Origin: Xestospongia muta
Lineage: Eukaryota > Porifera > Demospongiae > Haplosclerida > Petrosiidae
Assembly: GCA_963693285.1 (NCBI GenBank)
Contig: OY848931.1
Span: 5,126,079 to 5,190,078 of the forward strand
Reading direction: 5' to 3'
Length of the DNA: 64,000 nt
This document shows positions 24,326-35,573 of the stretch, in pieces. The number at the start of each line of letters is the position of its first letter. Position 1 is the stretch's first letter. The notes beneath the pieces are model-generated. The model worked only from the letters and a program-made list of their open reading frames with translations. It ran no database searches and had not been told where the DNA came from. A program made the position numbers and the translations under genes.

Positions 24326-26544
24326 ATGGAGAATTACAAGATCTTGAGTAAAATTGGTAGCGGCAGTTTCGCGAAAGTGTATTTGGCTCTACACAGACCC
24401 ACTGGAAAACAGGTATGACTCTTTGCCCATAAAACTACTCGCTATACTAGTTCTGTATAATTATGGTAAATTTATTTTAGCTACATGCATTCATGATGGC
24501 CTTTGTGTCTTTATCTAGGTGGCTCTGAAAGTTATCAAGAAAAAAGACATTTCGTCAGAAAAATTGCACCAAAGATTGCGTAGAGAGATAAAAAATATGA
24601 AAACGCTTAGTCATGACAATATTGTGGAATACTTAGACGGTATGATAAGAAATATTGCTATACTGAATAGACGATAACAGACATTAGAAGCCCCCCAAAT
24701 TCCCATAGGACTGACTTAGATTATCTTCAAAGACTGAAACTCTACTAAATTCTACATACAAATCATTGTTGGTTCATTGCTATAGAAACAATGAATTACA
24801 ATATGCCAACTACAGTAGCTCCCAACAATAGATTTTTAACGATACTGTTTGTAATTTGAAATTGAACCGTTTTCCTCTTACTTTATTGTAGATTTTGAGA
24901 CGGAATCAGAATTCTGCATTGCTATGGAGTATCTTGCTGGTGGTGAGCTCTTTGACTATATTGCAGAGAAACAAGGTCTGCCAGAATCACAAGCTCGCCA
25001 GATGTTTAGCCAAATAGCCGCTGCTGTGCAACACTGTCATAAGGTTAGAAAGAAACTTCTGAAGTCACAATGAAATAGGCTATTAGATAACCAGTATGAA
25101 TGCTGTTAATATTGTTTTGCTGTTGTGTAAATTACGTAATGAATCAATTTGTCAATGTTTATCTAGCCTATTGTTGAAGTGCTTTGTTATGTACATGATA
25201 TTTTCAATAGAGGTCAAATGATATTCTTTCTTTTTTCTTTACAGAACAATATATCACATCGTGATCTAAAACTAGAGAATATCTTGTTGACCAAAGATGG
25301 AAAACCAAAGGTAAATGGATGTCCATTATTGGGTTGACTATTATATTATTCAACATTATATAACATCTAAGAGATAAGTTTCTTTTATCTTTTGTAGTTG
25401 GTTGATTTTGGTTTCTCTAAGACAACACACAACAATCCTATGCTGGCTACATACTGTGGTAGTACTCTTTATGCTTCACCCGAAATGATCCTTGGAAAAC
25501 GTTACTTGGGTCCTGAGTGTGATATTTGGAGTTTAGGAGTGATTCTGTTTTGTATGTTAACAGCTTGTATGCCTTTTGATGATCATGGATGGGAAAATTT
25601 TGTGTGGGCTATTGAGAGAGCTGATTATCCACAACCTCCTGGTGCTTCTGAAAGTAAGTTAGGATCATCCACATTTTATACTAAATAATGCCTACTACTA
25701 CTCTTTGAATTGTCTTTCTCTTATTGTTAAAAGTTCTCTCTATTGTGGTCTTAGGGATTTTTACCAGATGTTCTAGTTTACTTAGTATCATAGGAAGCAT
25801 TTAGATGGTTTGATAATTTTATCTAACTCTCAGCCTTTGTTTACAACCTTGGGGAAGTTTATTTAGCTCATGTTAAGGATATATTTATTGATTATATTTT
25901 ATAACAAAACTTTAACAGAATAACACAATGACTATCCTTATTTTGTTTTAGATGCTAAACATCTCATATCAAGAATGCTTGATCCTTCCTCTAAGACGAG
26001 GGCAACTATTAATGATGTTCTCAGTCATCCTTGGTTTAATCCTCAACCAAGAAAGAGTTCACTCCAACTTCCACCAAAATCAGTCCGATCTCGTCGTATT
26101 GGAATATTACATTCACACAGTGCTGCAACAGAAATATCGAAAACGATAATTTCTGAGATGTCATCAACGTGTGTACACCAGTGTCACAGTGATAAAGAAA
26201 ATGAAAGCTGTTGTGAAAGAAAAGACTCAACATTATTACCACTTCATTGTGGAGGACACCAAACTATGCTACCAATGAGAACTCCTAAAAACATTATGCG
26301 TATGCACAACAGCATTGGAAAGAGTACTATTAGCATATGTAGTAGTGGCTATTCATCTAGTACTGATTCTCTCGTTGCTTCTCCTCTTCCTGTTTGTTCT
26401 GATTACTATGACTATACCTCCTCTTCTCCTATATTGTACAACAGTAGAAAATCAATAGCAAAAAGCATCATTTCATCACATATACACTCAGATTTTATTG
26501 ATACAGATGATGAAGATGAGGAGGTTGAACTTGTGTACGCATAA
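24326..26544 (+). CDS. CAMK-group (SNF1/NUAK-like) serine/threonine protein kinase
   Basis: Six exons: 24326-24412, 24519-24639, 24892-25043, 25245-25311, 25399-25653, 25952-26544. The kinase domain is complete: glycine loop GSGSFAKV, VALK lysine, HRDLKLEN catalytic loop, DFGFS, activation segment LATYCGSTLYASPE, then CDIWSLGVILF and a C-lobe ending TINDVLSHPWF. The T-loop form LxTxCGSxxY is the type LKB1 phosphorylates in AMPK-related kinases. DFGFSK and CDIWSLGVILF also recall TSSK kinases, so the subfamily is open. After the domain come about 150 Ser-rich residues with RKSxx-type sites, a KEN box (SDKENES) that could be an APC/C degron, and an acidic C-terminus (DTDDEDEEVELVYA). No TM segment. 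Substrates unknown. Confidence 0.9.
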
Positions 26545-26988
26545 AGTCATTATTGTTATGTGTGTAACACTTTCTCATAACTTAAACTAATTATCTCTTA
26601 AAAGTTTTGTCAACACAATTTGGCTGGTATTTATAAATGTTTTGTTTCTTTTCTAATTCATTTGTGTCCTGTATAATTTGTGTAATATATCTCAACAGGA
26701 CTACTCTCTGTATATAATTGTTATCCCAACTTCTATAGAGATAGTAATTATCTTAAACTGAACATTGTTACCATTTTATATATTGTATGTTTGTGGTTAG
26801 ACATGAAAGCTTTCTCAAAGCAGATAGTAGTAACAAGTAATCAATCTGTCTTCCAACAGAAATTATCAAGTTAATTGAACGGTGCTTAGAACGTGCACAA
26901 ACAGTTCCTTGTTCAGCACAAACATGAATCGTTAGCCAGCAGGCGGAAATTCCGCGTGGTTTGTTTAATAGCACACACAATCAATAAA
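26545..26988. other. Kinase 3' UTR and HEMK1 upstream region
   Basis: Non-coding. The stretch from 26893 to 26988 is open in the HEMK1 frame but lies before the best ATG, so I treat it as 5' UTR. No RNA gene or repeat seen. Confidence 0.5.
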
Positions 26989-29900
26989 ATGGCTACTAAG
27001 AAATGGCTTACTGTTGCATCACAACAGTCAACAGCTGCACAGCTGTTACAAAAGTGGAGAAGGAAGTTCAAAGAAGGTGGAATAGATGATTATAACCTCT
27101 CAGCAAAATATCTTGTGGAGTACATATGTGGGAGAGAAACAGTAAAGGTGGTTTGTATTTATTGACACACTGTGACAAACACCACAGGGAAGGACCCTCG
27201 TTGACATAATTGTCTGCATTGACAAAACGTTTGTGAAATCTACATACTAAGTCATTGTTTGGAGTAAATTACTTACTCTACCTCCCATGATATAATTTTT
27301 TGTCAAATACTATAGTATAGTTACACACAAGGCATTAATTTATTTATGTGAGTATGGACTGGCCAATGGAATAATAAGTAAATTCATTGATAACTCAGTA
27401 TTGGGTTAGTTAGTAAGTGTACATTATTGTTGTATAGTAAGGATTCCTACATGACCCAACCATTAAAGACTACTTATAGTGTATGTTTTAATTAGTAGTC
27501 TCCCCATATCACAATCCTTCTTGCCCAAGTGTGAAAATTAGCTTTTTAATACTAGTAGCCTAATTTTAGGCACAGCTATCTTCTGTTTTAGTATCACTCC
27601 CTCTCCTCTCTTATGTAATACACTAACATTCATAGTCTATAGGACTTTGATGAGATCATGTGTATTTTTAGACTTTCTTATAGCCAATTACAATATTTAG
27701 GAAGGACTAAGAACTTTGCCAGCTAATGTCCTCTGCCCTAGACTCAACGCCTTACTGACATAATGGCATTCCCACAATCATACCTATATTACTTCATTAT
27801 GATGTCATACTGTAAGTAATGAACAACACAACAGTTTAAACATGAAATTTAAATAGTGAGTACTTGTGTATGTGTGTGTACTTCACATACCACTGACATC
27901 TGTGTAAATTAAAATTTGAAAGTTTAGCAGTTCATTACTACAGGTGTAGCTTGTTCTTAAGGGAAAAAATTTGCTTCATTATGACATATATTGTATTTTA
28001 TTTAGGGAAGAAAGCGTTTAAGCAATCATGATATATGTTCTATAAATCAGATCTGTCAACAAAGATTGGAGACCAGGTAAGTAATATGACACTATATAGT
28101 AGTCATATTATGCCTATTGTAGAATGCCAATTCAATATATACTTGGGGAATGGGACTTCAGAACAGTCAGTCTCAACCTCAAACCACCTGTTTTCATTCC
28201 TAGACCAGAAACAGAGGTAAATTTAGGCTAAAAACAATGCAATGGTGTTGTGATATTCCATTACAACCAGCACCAATTAATATATACTACTCTAAATAAT
28301 TCAATATTATGGCAACACTGACTTTTAACACAACCTTCTTCAGATTAGCAGTTATTTGTACAACTATCTGTTAATGGGTCACTCTAATCTGATGTCACTA
28401 ACGCTCATTAACACTCTAATCTATATTATATTTAAAATACAGTTAATAATATCCTCTTAGGACTTGGTTGGTTACATATTACAAGATTTAAAACACACTA
28501 AGCAAAGCCTCCAATTTTTGGACATTGGTTGTGGAAGTGGTGCCATTACTGTGTCATTATTAAATGAAAATAAAATGGTAGGTTGGTTACATACTGCTCA
28601 GTGATTATGTTTTAGTGTTAGCTTCAAGGTTATGCTATTGATGTGCTCTTAGAGGCTATTCAGTTAACGAAAGAGAATGCTGAAAGGTAATTTGTCACAT
28701 ATTGTGGTAGTACACTAAAGGATGTAGTAGAGAGATGATGTAAAGATATTATTTAAACTTTGTAGCAGTTAGTTATCTTAAATAAGAGGTTTATTGAACC
28801 TAGAGTACAGGTGTTTTTGAAAGATATACTATACACAGCAGCTGGTATAGGAGAATTGATCTTGCTGAGTTCAGCATAACAGTTTGTTTTGGATAGTGAT
28901 AACTTTCCCAGGCAACCTTTAGTAATGCTTATGAATGTAGACAGTTATTATATGGCTGTTAATATTGGTTATCCTCTTCCTTAATACATTTTTATAGTCA
29001 GCATATTGACACTGATAATATTCTCAGTATTAAGATGTTATAGTATATAATTAATGTAACTCAATATTAAGATGTTATAGTATATAATTAATGTAACTCA
29101 ATATTAAGATGTTATAGTATATAATTAATGTAACTCAATATTAAGATGTTATAGTATATAATTAATGTAACTCAATATTAAGAGTATAATATACTATCAG
29201 AGTAGCCCTCTACATTTAGAGTAGTATACTACAGTATCATCTTTCAATGTACTTTATTACATTATGTTCACTCTTGTTTATCTATTGTTGTAATTAAGTA
29301 GGTGATTAAGTACTCCCTCTTGAGTTGACCATATTGAGGTATATATATCAAATTTGTTTGGATGTGTAGGAGTATTTGTTAGTAATTTTATTCTATATAT
29401 GAGTCATAGCAAATTATAGTTAATAGTATAGGTAATAATTTATATGTTATAACAATATGATACTATTGCCTGTTCAAGTATTATTTATACACACATGTAT
29501 GCACATACTCACACATACACACACACACATTGTACCCTGCTTGCACAATAAAGAAAAGAATCTGGTCTTGTGTTTAGCAACAAAACAAAGTATGTGTGTG
29601 TTTTACTAATCACATCTAGGACTAAATTGAGGTCATCATTACAAATACAGTTGATAGCAACTGTTATCTTTATGACATATTGTGTTATGTAGTAATGTTG
29701 ACATCATAATGACACAACACTACGTGTCGTTTGAATGCCAACTAGACTAGGACTCCCTAGTGACAGCTAGAAGGAAATCATTAGTGGGAATTTATAAATG
29801 AGTTGGTGTACTATGGTATTTTAATTATTACAGAAATGACACAAATAATGGACAACAATCAAAATACTCGTGTTAATATAAACTACGACAGACAGCAGAC

Positions 29901-30727
29901 TATACATTAACATTGCATTATATAAAGCATGACAATTAGGTACTAATAATATCTCACTGAGATTGTGCAACAATGTCTTGACTTTGATGATTACATAAAT
30001 TGTTATTATGAACACTTACTACAAAATCATTTTATATTATGTAGGAACAATGTATCAGACCGACTACATCAAGTCATCCAGTGTTCTATACAAGAAGCTA
30101 GCCAACAGCTAAAACAGACAGGCTTTAATTTTATAGTCAGTAATCCTCCTTACATCAAAACAGAAGAGATACTCAACCTACAACCGGAAATAGTAAAGTA
30201 ATTGTATTTAAGATAACAACAGTGATGATTAGTAATCACACAGATTTGAAGACCATTGTGCTCTAGATGGAGGAATAAATGGACTGACTGTTATTCAAGA
30301 CATATTGAGTGCCTGTAGCAAGCTGCTACTACCATTAGGGTAAGTATTAACTACTTACAATGCCACTATAGATTCACTCATAAATGTGAATAAGGAAACA
30401 GGCTTCTGTGTATGGTATTATCAACTAAACTATAGAATTTGCAATGTAATTAGTGTCACTACTGGAATTTAGGTACTGTTCTGTCATATGAAGTGTAAAC
30501 AATTTGAACTATAAATTAAAAAGTTTTCATTCTTTAAGGTATGTCTGGTTGGAGACGGGACTAGATCAGGACATTGCATCACTGATCACACGACACCCAC
30601 AATGGAGATTAAATCATCACATGATGCTCCCTGATTTCACAGGAAGGTAAGTTATAACTGTCATGTATTGCAGTACTATCTTTCCTGTAGATATCGGTTT
30701 CATTTGCTACAGTACATTGGACACTAA
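26989..30727 (+). CDS. HEMK1: HemK-type protein-(glutamine-N5) methyltransferase
   Basis: Methylates the Gln of the GGQ motif in class I peptide-release factors using S-adenosylmethionine; animal HEMK1 acts in mitochondria. The start is ATG 26989 ([20 protein letters not shown]), which gives a basic, Ser/Thr-rich leader compatible with a mitochondrial signal, and the stop is TAA 30725-30727. An N-terminal helical domain ends in [13 protein letters not shown] and FIPRPETE. The SAM-binding motif I is [16 protein letters not shown], motif II is [13 protein letters not shown], and the substrate-binding NPPY is in [15 protein letters not shown]. The C-terminal strands run from [10 protein letters not shown] to [11 protein letters not shown]. 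Nine or so exons; the introns at 27149-28004 and 28690-30044 are long, the latter with tandem repeats. Intact at every motif. Confidence 0.93.
29031..29178. repeat. 37-bp tandem repeat, four copies, in HEMK1 intron
   Basis: Units beginning TAAGATGTTATAGTATATAA at 29031, 29068, 29105 and 29142 are essentially identical; a fifth, partial unit follows at 29179. Such homogeneity suggests recent expansion. Confidence 0.95.
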
Positions 30728-30858
30728 TCTTAAAAGATCACAAAATGTCATATCTAAGCAATTGTCTATATAATAGTGTAGCAAAAATTTCAAATGGAAA
30801 TGTTCATGTTGTTTTGCCTAAATGCATAGCAGTGTAATAAAACTTTATGTTCTGATCA

Positions 30859-33800
30859 TTACCTACAATAATACAACAATAATAACCACACATCAGCTTT
30901 AAACACATACCATTTGTTCTCTTCATCAGTGGGTGTGGTTTCATCATCCCATCCTTTAGCACTATCCCATCCACTTCTACCTGATTCCCTAGGTCTCTCC
31001 TCCTCCTCCTCCTCTTCTTCCTCCCTGTGTGAAGCCACACCTCCTCTTTGAGGTGGACTGCTTTCGCTATACTGTTGACCACGTTTTACCTGGTAGAAAG
31101 ACATCTTGTAGAGAGGTCCCATGCGATCAAGATGAAGGATGGTATCTTTATAGGCAAACCAAATACTAGCTATTAAAACTAATGTAGCCACCCAACCAAA
31201 TAGCTACATGGAAAAACAATACGAGATCATAGTAAAACACTCTAGAAGAAAGACTATCTCACCAGAGAAAAGTTAGTTTGAACAAAACTCTGTGTATTAA
31301 GTGTAACTGTATTTGAGTTACAATTTAAACAATCATTCTGTCGATCAGTCAAGAGATCTGAAAGATAGCTTTTTAGCTGGTATGACCCTGCAGTCCATGC
31401 AATGTCAGCCAGAATGTAGAAAAATGCCAAGATAATAGTAACTACAAAGTCCTAAATGGATACAATATACAATGAACACATTAATTACAGAAATATGTCA
31501 TGAACTCAAATTGTGATTGAAATAACTAAATTACCTAGTTACTTCCTTGGCTAGTTAGAGTCCTTGGTCAATGGAAACTATATAATTTAGAAGCCCACAA
31601 AGTTCTCATGGATAAATCCTTGAGCTTCATAATGATAGCTGTTGGCTTCTAAATGACTGTAGTTTCCTTTGCCTCGGACTCTAAACTGTAAAATAACAAA
31701 TTAATGTATGATGACGAAATGCTAAGGTAACATTAAAAGTCAACTTAAGTACTTAAACTAGAAACTATTAAATTTGGTACCAGTATTGTATAACTATATC
31801 AAAAGTAATGGTCATACCAAAATGGACAAATATTTGGTAATGTCATAACGTGGTACATAGAACAGCACATAGACAACCAGTGCCAAGATGCCATATATAA
31901 AGGAAACACTAGACATGAAGACATAGTACTCAGCAGATCCACTGAAGGGTTTTAGTTCAAAGACACCAGTACACTTTGTAGCATTGCCACGTGCAGAAGA
32001 AGGATTATATATAAAACCAAAGGAACTTGCTCGATAAGGATAAGAAAAAGTGAGTGTGACACTATATGTGTCAGTTGTATTAATACCCTGGCAACTGGAT
32101 CTGTCAAAAGAAAGAAATTGGAGTTATCATTGTTAGATATTGTTAAAAACTGTCTAATAGTTAACAGGCTAAATAAACACAGACAATAGACAAATATAAG
32201 ACAAATCAACACAACAGCTCAATACATATATTGTTGCAATAAACTTATTATAATTGAATTTAGTTATAGCCTCTTTGTATTACTCTAGTGAGTCTCAATA
32301 ACCTATAACATGAGGTGAGAAAAGAATTACTGAATCACTGGACATTGCTACATGTCTCCTACACAAACACATAACAGTATTTCTACAACTATTATTGTGA
32401 ACAGTCCAGTTATTATTTATTGTCTTAACTTGTTGTTTACAGTTATAACCCTTGGGTCTATCTGGCTCAACAATATGGCTGCTAAAGCCATATGATCTAT
32501 TCCAATCAAAGCATAGACTACATAGTAAGACCTACAATGACAACTTACTACATCAAATACAATAAACATATCAGAATAAAATTGATGACAGTGGCTTTTT
32601 TTACCTATACTAGTTGCTATAGTATTATTTATGTTATTGCTACCAGCAATATGGCTACTGTTGTGAAGTCTTCATAAAGAAATGTCATATGTTACTTTTG
32701 TACATGTGTATCACTATATTATGTATTGTCATTGATAATAGCTGGAAATAAGACATCAATTGAAGTACAATCTGAGATAATATATACAGTATTATTATAA
32801 ATAACTATATACACTCAGAATATGAAGTAACTACAAATGTCATTACAATATAATATACCATTGAACCTCAAAACTATATCCAGATAGAGTATTGTGTCAT
32901 CATACTACAAACATATTATAGCCTAACTTGCTTCATACTGCCATAAAATACAGGCCTCATGATTGGACTATTAATTTCAGTACATATTTAGACAAGTTCT
33001 ATTGTGTGACAATACTAAAACCCTACTACTTACTGATTACTGGTGCCATTACTACTGAATCCAGCTGTTAGAGAAAATGCAAAAAGTGTCAACACCTATA
33101 GGAGGATGGAGGGAGTGGTATGTGAAACAGGATTATAATAAACAAGATAGTTAACTTATATCATAGAGTGGATTTTATTGGCGATGAAAATAAATGAGAG
33201 TTTGACCTCAAATTAAAAATTGCTGTAACTTAAATTTGAATTGTTTCATAAAATAATTAATAGTGGGTAGTGCTGTCAAGTGAATTATAGTCTCAAGACA
33301 AGTTAGCTAGTGAGACTTTGAATACCTTTATTTAGTAAAAGGAACAATAGATCTCTTCAAAAAAGATCTTAGTAATGTCAATGATGTGTCTTTTGTATGT
33401 TACTCATTGTTCATTTTTTGTAAGCAATGTCACAACGTGGCATGATATTAATTTGTTATTTTTTTCTATAGAATATCAACTAAACCCGTTGCTAATAAAC
33501 CCACTATACATTAGCTCCTATTTCCCAACGTTGGATTTGGTGTCTTTAAATCAATTAATTTATAAAAAGTTAGGAAGTACAGTTATCACTACAGTAGAGT
33601 CACGATACTATTGAACAACCATTAAGTCTGCCTGTAAATAGATATTGAGTTTATCATGATTTATATCCATTATTCAATTGCTGCATAAGATGTTGAATAT
33701 ACCAAATAAAATTTTATGTTCAGGTCCTCCATCAGAGATTATATTTGCGTAATAATTTAAACTTACAATCAAAATTATACGCAGGAAGCCAATTGGCTCA

Positions 33801-33925
33801 AGCAAAATCCTCAAGTTAATAGCAAATCTTCCTGATATAGTAATATCACCAAGACTCTCTAGAGTCGCTCTGGGTTTTCGCCATTTACTACCTTGTCCCT
33901 GCTCCGCCCTTTCTTCATCTGACAT
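30859..33925 (-). CDS. Synaptophysin/synaptogyrin-family MARVEL four-TM protein (copy 1)
   Basis: The start is ATG 33923-33925 (MSDEERAEQGQGSKW); the stop is TAA 30859-30861. TM1 follows a cytosolic N-terminus with LEPIGFLRIILI and LTLFAFSLTAGF; a luminal loop has paired Cys (SSCQGINTT, ATKCTG) and a YPYRASSF motif; TM2 is YVFMSSVSFIYGILALVVYV; TM3 is DFVVTIILAFFYILADIAW; the second loop has CLNC; TM4 is LFGWVATLVLIASIWFAYKD. The cytosolic tail is Glu-rich with a run of about ten Glu. Topology, the FxYP(Y/F)R motif and loop cysteines follow vertebrate synaptophysins, which are synaptic-vesicle membrane proteins; here a general vesicle role is likelier. The last 48-base intron (30863-30910) is stop-free and a multiple of three. 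Divergent from copy 2. Confidence 0.85.
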
Positions 33926-34074
33926 CTTGACTGTAAGGCTAATGAAATAAGAACGACACAAAATTTTAGTTTCGAGGGCATCGAGGTTGGGCCTCCATCA
34001 CGTGATTGACCACACCTTTCGAAATTAGAACTCGTGGCTTCTATCCTTTATAGTGTACTGATAAACAAGGCAAG
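33926..34074. promoter_or_regulatory. Bidirectional promoter of two synaptophysin-family genes
   Basis: A 149-base gap between head-to-head start codons of related genes. It contains a CACGTG-like element (CATCACGTGATTGACC) near 34000. Shared regulation is an inference from the spacing. Confidence 0.5.
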
Positions 34075-35316
34075 ATGTATATCCATTGGAAGGCCCCACT
34101 TCAGACCAAGGGATTTCTAAAAATCGTTGAAATGGTACAAGTTGCTAGAATTTTAAACGTAGTGATTGATAAATTATTGGTTCTGGGCAGGTCATATTAT
34201 TAGTCTTGTGGATTGTATTGTTTTGACTGTAGAATAAATGGTTGTAGCCCTTGATGTTTACTGTACAAGATTCCTATAGGTCTGAAGGGAAGTCCATACT
34301 TTGTAGTATTTAAGAGGTGTGAATCCATATACCACAACAAAGTCAAAGTGTAGACACTCATTATTTATAATATAATTACTCATATTACTATTAATTGTTC
34401 AAACCACTAGACTACACACAGCATTTTAAATCTATAATGACATTTTAATGTCTCTGTTTACATAGATTATAGCTCTTCTGGCATTGTCGTTGGTGGCTAG
34501 TTTTGTTGCCACTAACACAGCTACCTGTAATAAATGGAATAACAATAGTATCGGTAAGTTCTTAGTTATTATACTTATCAAATCATGTGATTAACATATC
34601 TATTATGGTCATGCTACTCTGATTATGAGTAATGGTCATTTTTGTTTTTTAACTTTAGCAAGCATTACTGCCAGAGCTCAATATCCATATTCTGAAGTAG
34701 AAGTCACTACAACTATAAATGGAAGTAGTCCTTCCCAAGAGACGGTGTCTTTAGTTTCAAGTTTTAAGCAAGCTTCACAATTTTTTGTAACTTGGGGCAG
34801 TTTAACTTTGTTCTATGGAGTGATAGCATTGGTTGTATACATGTTAACCACTGCTAATTCATCAATAGAATGGTTTGTTAATTACTTGATAATTTCGGTA
34901 AGTTTGTATCATAACATTTGAATCAAATGCTCTTATTTCAAATAGGATCTAATTATGCATATAGCCTGGGCTTTGTGTTGGTTCATTGCGTCAGTAGAAT
35001 GGGCTGTAGGTCAGAATGAGATGAAATCCTATATTAAAAATAAAATAGTTCATGATCAATTCTTAGCAAATAACTGTACTCAAAATAATCCTGAAAATTA
35101 TTCTGGATCATACGCTCAAGCTGCTATTGGTGACGTGAGTATAATAATATTATATGTAGTACTTTGTATGTATTAAAAATGGATTGTATTCTTGACTAGG
35201 TATTTGGATTTACTTCTATTGTTCTATGGGGTATCAATATTTACTGGATTGTCATTGACACGAGTTTCTACTTACAATGGAAAGCACGTCGTCGTGGCAA
35301 CCTAGATGATATTTAG
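34075..35316 (+). CDS. Synaptophysin/synaptogyrin-family MARVEL four-TM protein (copy 2)
   Basis: The start is ATG 34075 (MYIHWKAPLQTKGFLKIVEM); the stop is TAG 35314-35316; five exons. TM1 is IIALLALSLVASFVATNTAT, then a luminal loop with AQYPYSEVEV (the family's YPY position), TM2 is FYGVIALVVYML, TM3 is DLIMHIAWALCWFIASVEWA, a second loop carries NNCTQNN with N-glycosylation sequons, and TM4 is VLWGINIYWIVIDTSFYL. The cytosolic tail is very short (QWKARRRGNLDDI). It lacks the long acidic tail of copy 1. Probably an intracellular vesicle membrane protein. The neighbour in divergent orientation is from the same family, so an inverted duplication is likely, though the sequences are now well diverged. 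Confidence 0.78.
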
Positions 35317-35573
35317 AGAATGACACGTACATTGACTTATTTTCTTTTAGTTCTTTGTAAAATACTGTGTGCTCTAAATAGATTCTTTTATGAAGTTTTG
35401 TATGAGTGATATCCTTTGGCAGAGAAAACACAATAGAGCTTTGTTGATGTAGGTTAATATCATTAAATTCAAAGGTGTGATGAAGGTGTGTTTTGTTAAA
35501 TTCCTGTTTGTAACCGGATTGACCAGTTTACCAGTGCTTAAGTATACAGTCATCTTCTCCACATGATCAAGTA

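Noticed and set aside
26893..26988. Upstream extension of HEMK1 from 26893
   Set aside because: The frame is open but begins with a non-ATG codon or weak context, and the ATG at 26989 gives a sensible leader.
29821..30015. Minus-strand ORF in the HEMK1 intron
   Set aside because: AT-rich, hydrophobic by composition, no start context, splice partner or domain; overlaps the exon of HEMK1 upstream region only.
31560..31690. Possible extra exon in synaptophysin-like copy 1 (FRVRGKGNYSHLEANSY)
   Set aside because: Exon ends on both sides (YLSIL and DFVVTI) join directly in phase and match the family without it, so I treat it as intron.
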